Below are positions 62,251 through 64,000 of a stretch of 64,000 nt of DNA, piece by piece. Made by a program: the position numbers and the translations under genes. Source of the stretch: Actinomycetota bacterium (lineage in GTDB: Bacteria; Actinomycetota; Acidimicrobiia; Acidimicrobiales; RAAP-2); contig JAJPJV010000003.1 of the NCBI GenBank assembly GCA_021324045.1, positions 119,103 through 183,102 of the forward strand, in the 5' to 3' direction. The first letter of the stretch is position 1, and every line of letters starts with the position of its first letter. Below the pieces are notes generated by a model that was not told the DNA's origin, did not search any database, and was given only the letters and a program-made list of their open reading frames with translations.

Positions 62251-62676
62251 TCACGAGGCAGCGGCGAGCTGCTTGCCTGAGTCGCTGGTCGTGATCGCGA
62301 GCCGCCGCGGCTTTGCCGCCTCGTGGACCGGGATTGTCAAGGTGAGAACCCCAGCCCGATAGTCGGCGCTGATGTGCTCGGTGTCGAGGGTGTCGCCAAG
62401 AAACACCTGGCGCGTAAAGGTACCCGCCGGGCGCTCGTTCACGATCACCGCCGCGCCGTCAGAGGCCACCCCTGGACGCTCTGCCCTCACCGTGAGGACG
62501 TTCTGCTCGACCGTAAGGTCGATCGACTCCGCGTCGACCCCAGGCAGGTCGAACTGGACGATGAACTCGTTGCCCTTGCGGTACGCATCCATCGGCATCG
62601 CGCTCGGACGCGCGGCACCAAGCACCTGCTGGGTGAGCCGATCCAGGTCCCGAAACGGATCGGTGCGCATCAACAT
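62251..62676 (-). CDS. small heat-shock protein, Hsp20/alpha-crystallin family
   Basis: A 141-residue small heat-shock chaperone with an N-terminal [11 protein letters not shown] and the alpha-crystallin domain ([20 protein letters not shown], then [22 protein letters not shown] and [13 protein letters not shown]). It oligomerises and holds unfolding proteins. Start at the first ATG of MLMR; the second is possible. Divergent from a dnaJ-hspR pair, fitting HspR control. Confidence 0.93.
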   Translation of the reverse strand: MLMRTDPFRDLDRLTQQVLGAARPSAMPMDAYRKGNEFIVQFDLPGVDAESIDLTVEQNVLTVRAERPGVASDGAAVIVNERPAGTFTRQVFLGDTLDTEHISADYRAGVLTLTIPVHEAAKPRRLAITTSDSGKQLAAAS

Positions 62677-62728
62677 GTCCGTAACCCTCCCTTCGTAGTC
62701 GCACTTCGTTGCTCATGAACCGGCGCTA

Positions 62729-62743
62729 CTTCCCATGAGGAAG
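62729..62743. promoter_or_regulatory. small palindrome in the hsp20-dnaJ divergent promoter region
   Basis: CTTCC-CATGA-GGAAG is a perfect 5-bp inverted repeat in the 121-bp divergent gap. It does not match the HAIR element (CTTGAGT-N7-ACTCAAG) that HspR usually binds, and no HAIR element was found. It is at best a candidate operator. Confidence 0.25.
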
Positions 62744-62797
62744 GCAAGTGTTAGGATATAAGAAGGTAAGGAGATCTGCAAGAGGAGACTTAGATTT

Positions 62798-63280
62798 ATG
62801 ATCTCATCCGATGAAGTAGGTCGCCTGTACCGCCAGCTCAACGTGACACCTCACGCGACGCGGGACGAGATCGTGCGCGCATACCGCCGGCTCGTCCATG
62901 GTGCCCATCCCGATGTCCACCCCGAGGACCCAGAAGCCGTGCAACGGTTTCGGGAGCTCACCGAGGCCTACAAGGTTCTGAGCGATCCTGCGCGTCGTGC
63001 CAGTTATGACCGCAAGAACCGTATCTGCACCCCCAGGACTGAGACGGGCAGCGCCAACAACTCGACGCGACCGGAGGAACAGCTCGTGAGCATTCCGGTG
63101 TCGATCCGTTGGAATCCGCTCTCGGGGCCTCATCCGCCCCTGTGGGCTGGCCCGGTCTCAGTCAGTCCCTCGCCGGGCTCCAGACCGGTGAGCATCGCCG
63201 CGAGCCCTCGCCCGACGGTCACGTTTCCCCATCTGCTTTCCCAACTGATTGATTTCGTTTGGTACCCGTGGAGGTCATGA
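62798..63280 (+). CDS. J-domain co-chaperone (DnaJ/CbpA-like)
   Basis: A 160-residue J-domain protein: YRQLNVTPHATRDEIVRAY, the HPD tripeptide in GAHPDVHPED, and FRELTEAYKVLSDPARR. The C-terminal 80 residues are proline/serine-rich without zinc fingers, so it is not a canonical DnaJ. J domains stimulate DnaK ATPase. A GAGGAG ribosome site precedes the ATG, and an AT-rich TATAAG segment 35-45 bp upstream may be the -10. The downstream hspR overlaps by ATGA or TGATG. Confidence 0.88.
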   Translation: MISSDEVGRLYRQLNVTPHATRDEIVRAYRRLVHGAHPDVHPEDPEAVQRFRELTEAYKVLSDPARRASYDRKNRICTPRTETGSANNSTRPEEQLVSIPVSIRWNPLSGPHPPLWAGPVSVSPSPGSRPVSIAASPRPTVTFPHLLSQLIDFVWYPWRS

Positions 63281-63588
63281 TGGAGTGGCCTGATCAGCAC
63301 CGTGGAGTCTTTGCAATCTCGGTCGCGGCGGACCTTTGCGGCCTGCACCCGCAGACACTGCGCGTCTATGAGCGGGAAGGTCTTGTCAGGCCCCGCCGCA
63401 CCTCCGGCGGAACCAGGCTGTACAGCGGCCAAGACATCGAAAGGCTTCGTGAAATCGCAGCCCTCACGAGCTTCGGCATCAATATTGCTGGCATCAAGCG
63501 CGTGCTTGAGCTCCAAGAGGAAGTCCGCCAGCTCCAGTCTGAGATCGAACGCCTGAAAGGTGCTTCCAAGCAGCCCGACAACGGGTGA
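63280..63588 (+). CDS. hspR: HspR-type MerR-family heat-shock repressor
   Basis: A 102-residue MerR-fold protein: ISVAADLCGLHPQTLRVYER, LVRPRRTSGGTRLY, DIERLREIAALTSFGINIAG and a C-terminal dimerisation helix (RVLELQEEVRQLQSEIERL). This matches HspR, which represses chaperone operons. It is coupled to the J-domain gene and faces hsp20. I prefer the second of two adjacent ATGs because the GGAGG site is better spaced; the other adds one residue. Confidence 0.9.
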   Translation: MEWPDQHRGVFAISVAADLCGLHPQTLRVYEREGLVRPRRTSGGTRLYSGQDIERLREIAALTSFGINIAGIKRVLELQEEVRQLQSEIERLKGASKQPDNG

Positions 63589-63898
63589 GGTGAAGGCAAC
63601 CACGCCCAGGCAGCAGAGGAACTAGGGTCGACGTCGCGCATGGCTGCTTATGCCCAGCCCTACGCCTCGCCCACGTACCCTGGGCACGGGCGCCCACGTT
63701 CTCGCACGACTCGAGAGCTACGGCCTCCGCCTCCGACCCTTCGGGCGCTGCCTGCTCGGCACTACCCTGCCGCTGCTCGCTGCCCTTGACCCCGGCGACG
63801 ACCTCGTCGGCTGGACCGCCCTTTCCTGGCGAAGCACCGATCAGCTCGAGCTACCAAGCGCTGAGCTTGGACTTGACCCACTAAAGCCACCGATGGGT

Positions 63899-63955
63899 GT
63901 GCTCACCTGTTCTGGCCCCACTTCGGCCCGTGGTGCTCACCTGATTTGGCCCCAC
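63899..63955. repeat. paired 23-bp direct repeats, candidate IS21-type terminus
   Basis: GTGCTCACCTG-TTC-TGGCCCCAC (63899-63921) and GTGCTCACCTG-ATT-TGGCCCCAC (63933-63955) are 21/23 identical with a 34-bp period. Multiple terminal repeats of this kind at one end are typical of IS21-family elements; the transposase genes would lie beyond the window edge. Between hspR and this repeat no convincing gene is seen. Confidence 0.45.
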
Positions 63956-64000
63956 CCCTGAGGTCATCTGAGGATCTACCACCGAGGCCTTCGTCACCCT

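Noticed and set aside
62729..62743. A canonical HAIR element for HspR
   Set aside because: The consensus CTTGAGT-N7-ACTCAAG is absent; only a 5-bp palindrome is present, kept at low confidence.
63650..63961. A 103-codon plus-strand frame after hspR
   Set aside because: No recognisable domain, and its 3' part runs through the paired direct repeats, which suggests it is not a functional gene.

Overview
The window is a GC-rich (roughly two-thirds G+C), gene-dense actinobacterial chromosome segment. A WhiB-type Fe-S regulator, an HspR-type heat-shock repressor, several LLM-class (F420/flavin) oxidoreductases, an N-terminal GNAT fused to an NDP-forming acyl-CoA synthetase, frequent GTG/TTG starts and many ATGA/TTGA gene overlaps all point to Actinobacteria. 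An aerobic soil or water lineage such as Acidimicrobiia is my guess, not something the sequence proves. I see no tRNA, rRNA operon, CRISPR array, plasmid origin or prophage.

1-10.5 kb holds housekeeping and redox genes: a truncated galactokinase, whiB-trpD, a Fur/PerR-rubrerythrin-DUF3501 oxidative-stress operon with a PerR-box-like palindrome, a divergent glpD-glpK glycerol operon, and an overlapping xseA-xseB-metallohydrolase-ferredoxin reductase operon. The RNase P RNA gene (rnpB) lies at 10.5-10.9 kb.

11-21.2 kb looks like a catabolic island. A VOC protein and a TetR regulator precede a seven-gene minus-strand operon: Rieske oxygenase, thiamine-diphosphate E1 alpha and beta, a free-standing lipoyl domain, a SnoaL-like protein, an amidohydrolase and an SDR. 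A divergent operon carries a second, paralogous SnoaL-like protein, an SDR and an LLM oxidoreductase. A direct-repeat operator candidate sits in the shared promoter region. It is followed by the frameshifted remains of an ArsR-SRPBCC gene pair.

22-40 kb carries an ABC-2 exporter, an AGPS-like FAD oxidase, a GNAT/acyl-CoA synthetase facing a Usp-HDAC deacetylase pair, cydDC, small housekeeping hydrolases (Nudix, histidine phosphatase, EEP), rpiA, a secreted protein and an AI-2E family transporter. metE follows at 40.2-42.5 kb.

43-58 kb is accessory and mostly catabolic: an acyl-CoA dehydrogenase remnant divergent from an intact ACAD10/11-type phosphotransferase, two enoyl-CoA hydratases, SDRs, cupins, two small membrane proteins, a FIST sensor, an ECF sigma factor with a membrane-anchored tail, a DHA2 exporter, an isochorismatase-like protein lacking its catalytic triad, and an LLM oxidoreductase. 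Two gene-poor stretches (48.8-50.2 and 54.8-55.5 kb) look like decayed DNA.

58-64 kb has guaA, a lone branched-chain amino-acid-type binding protein, a STAS-domain protein and a small heat-shock cluster (hsp20, divergent dnaJ-like, hspR). It ends in paired direct repeats that resemble the terminus of an IS21-like insertion sequence.
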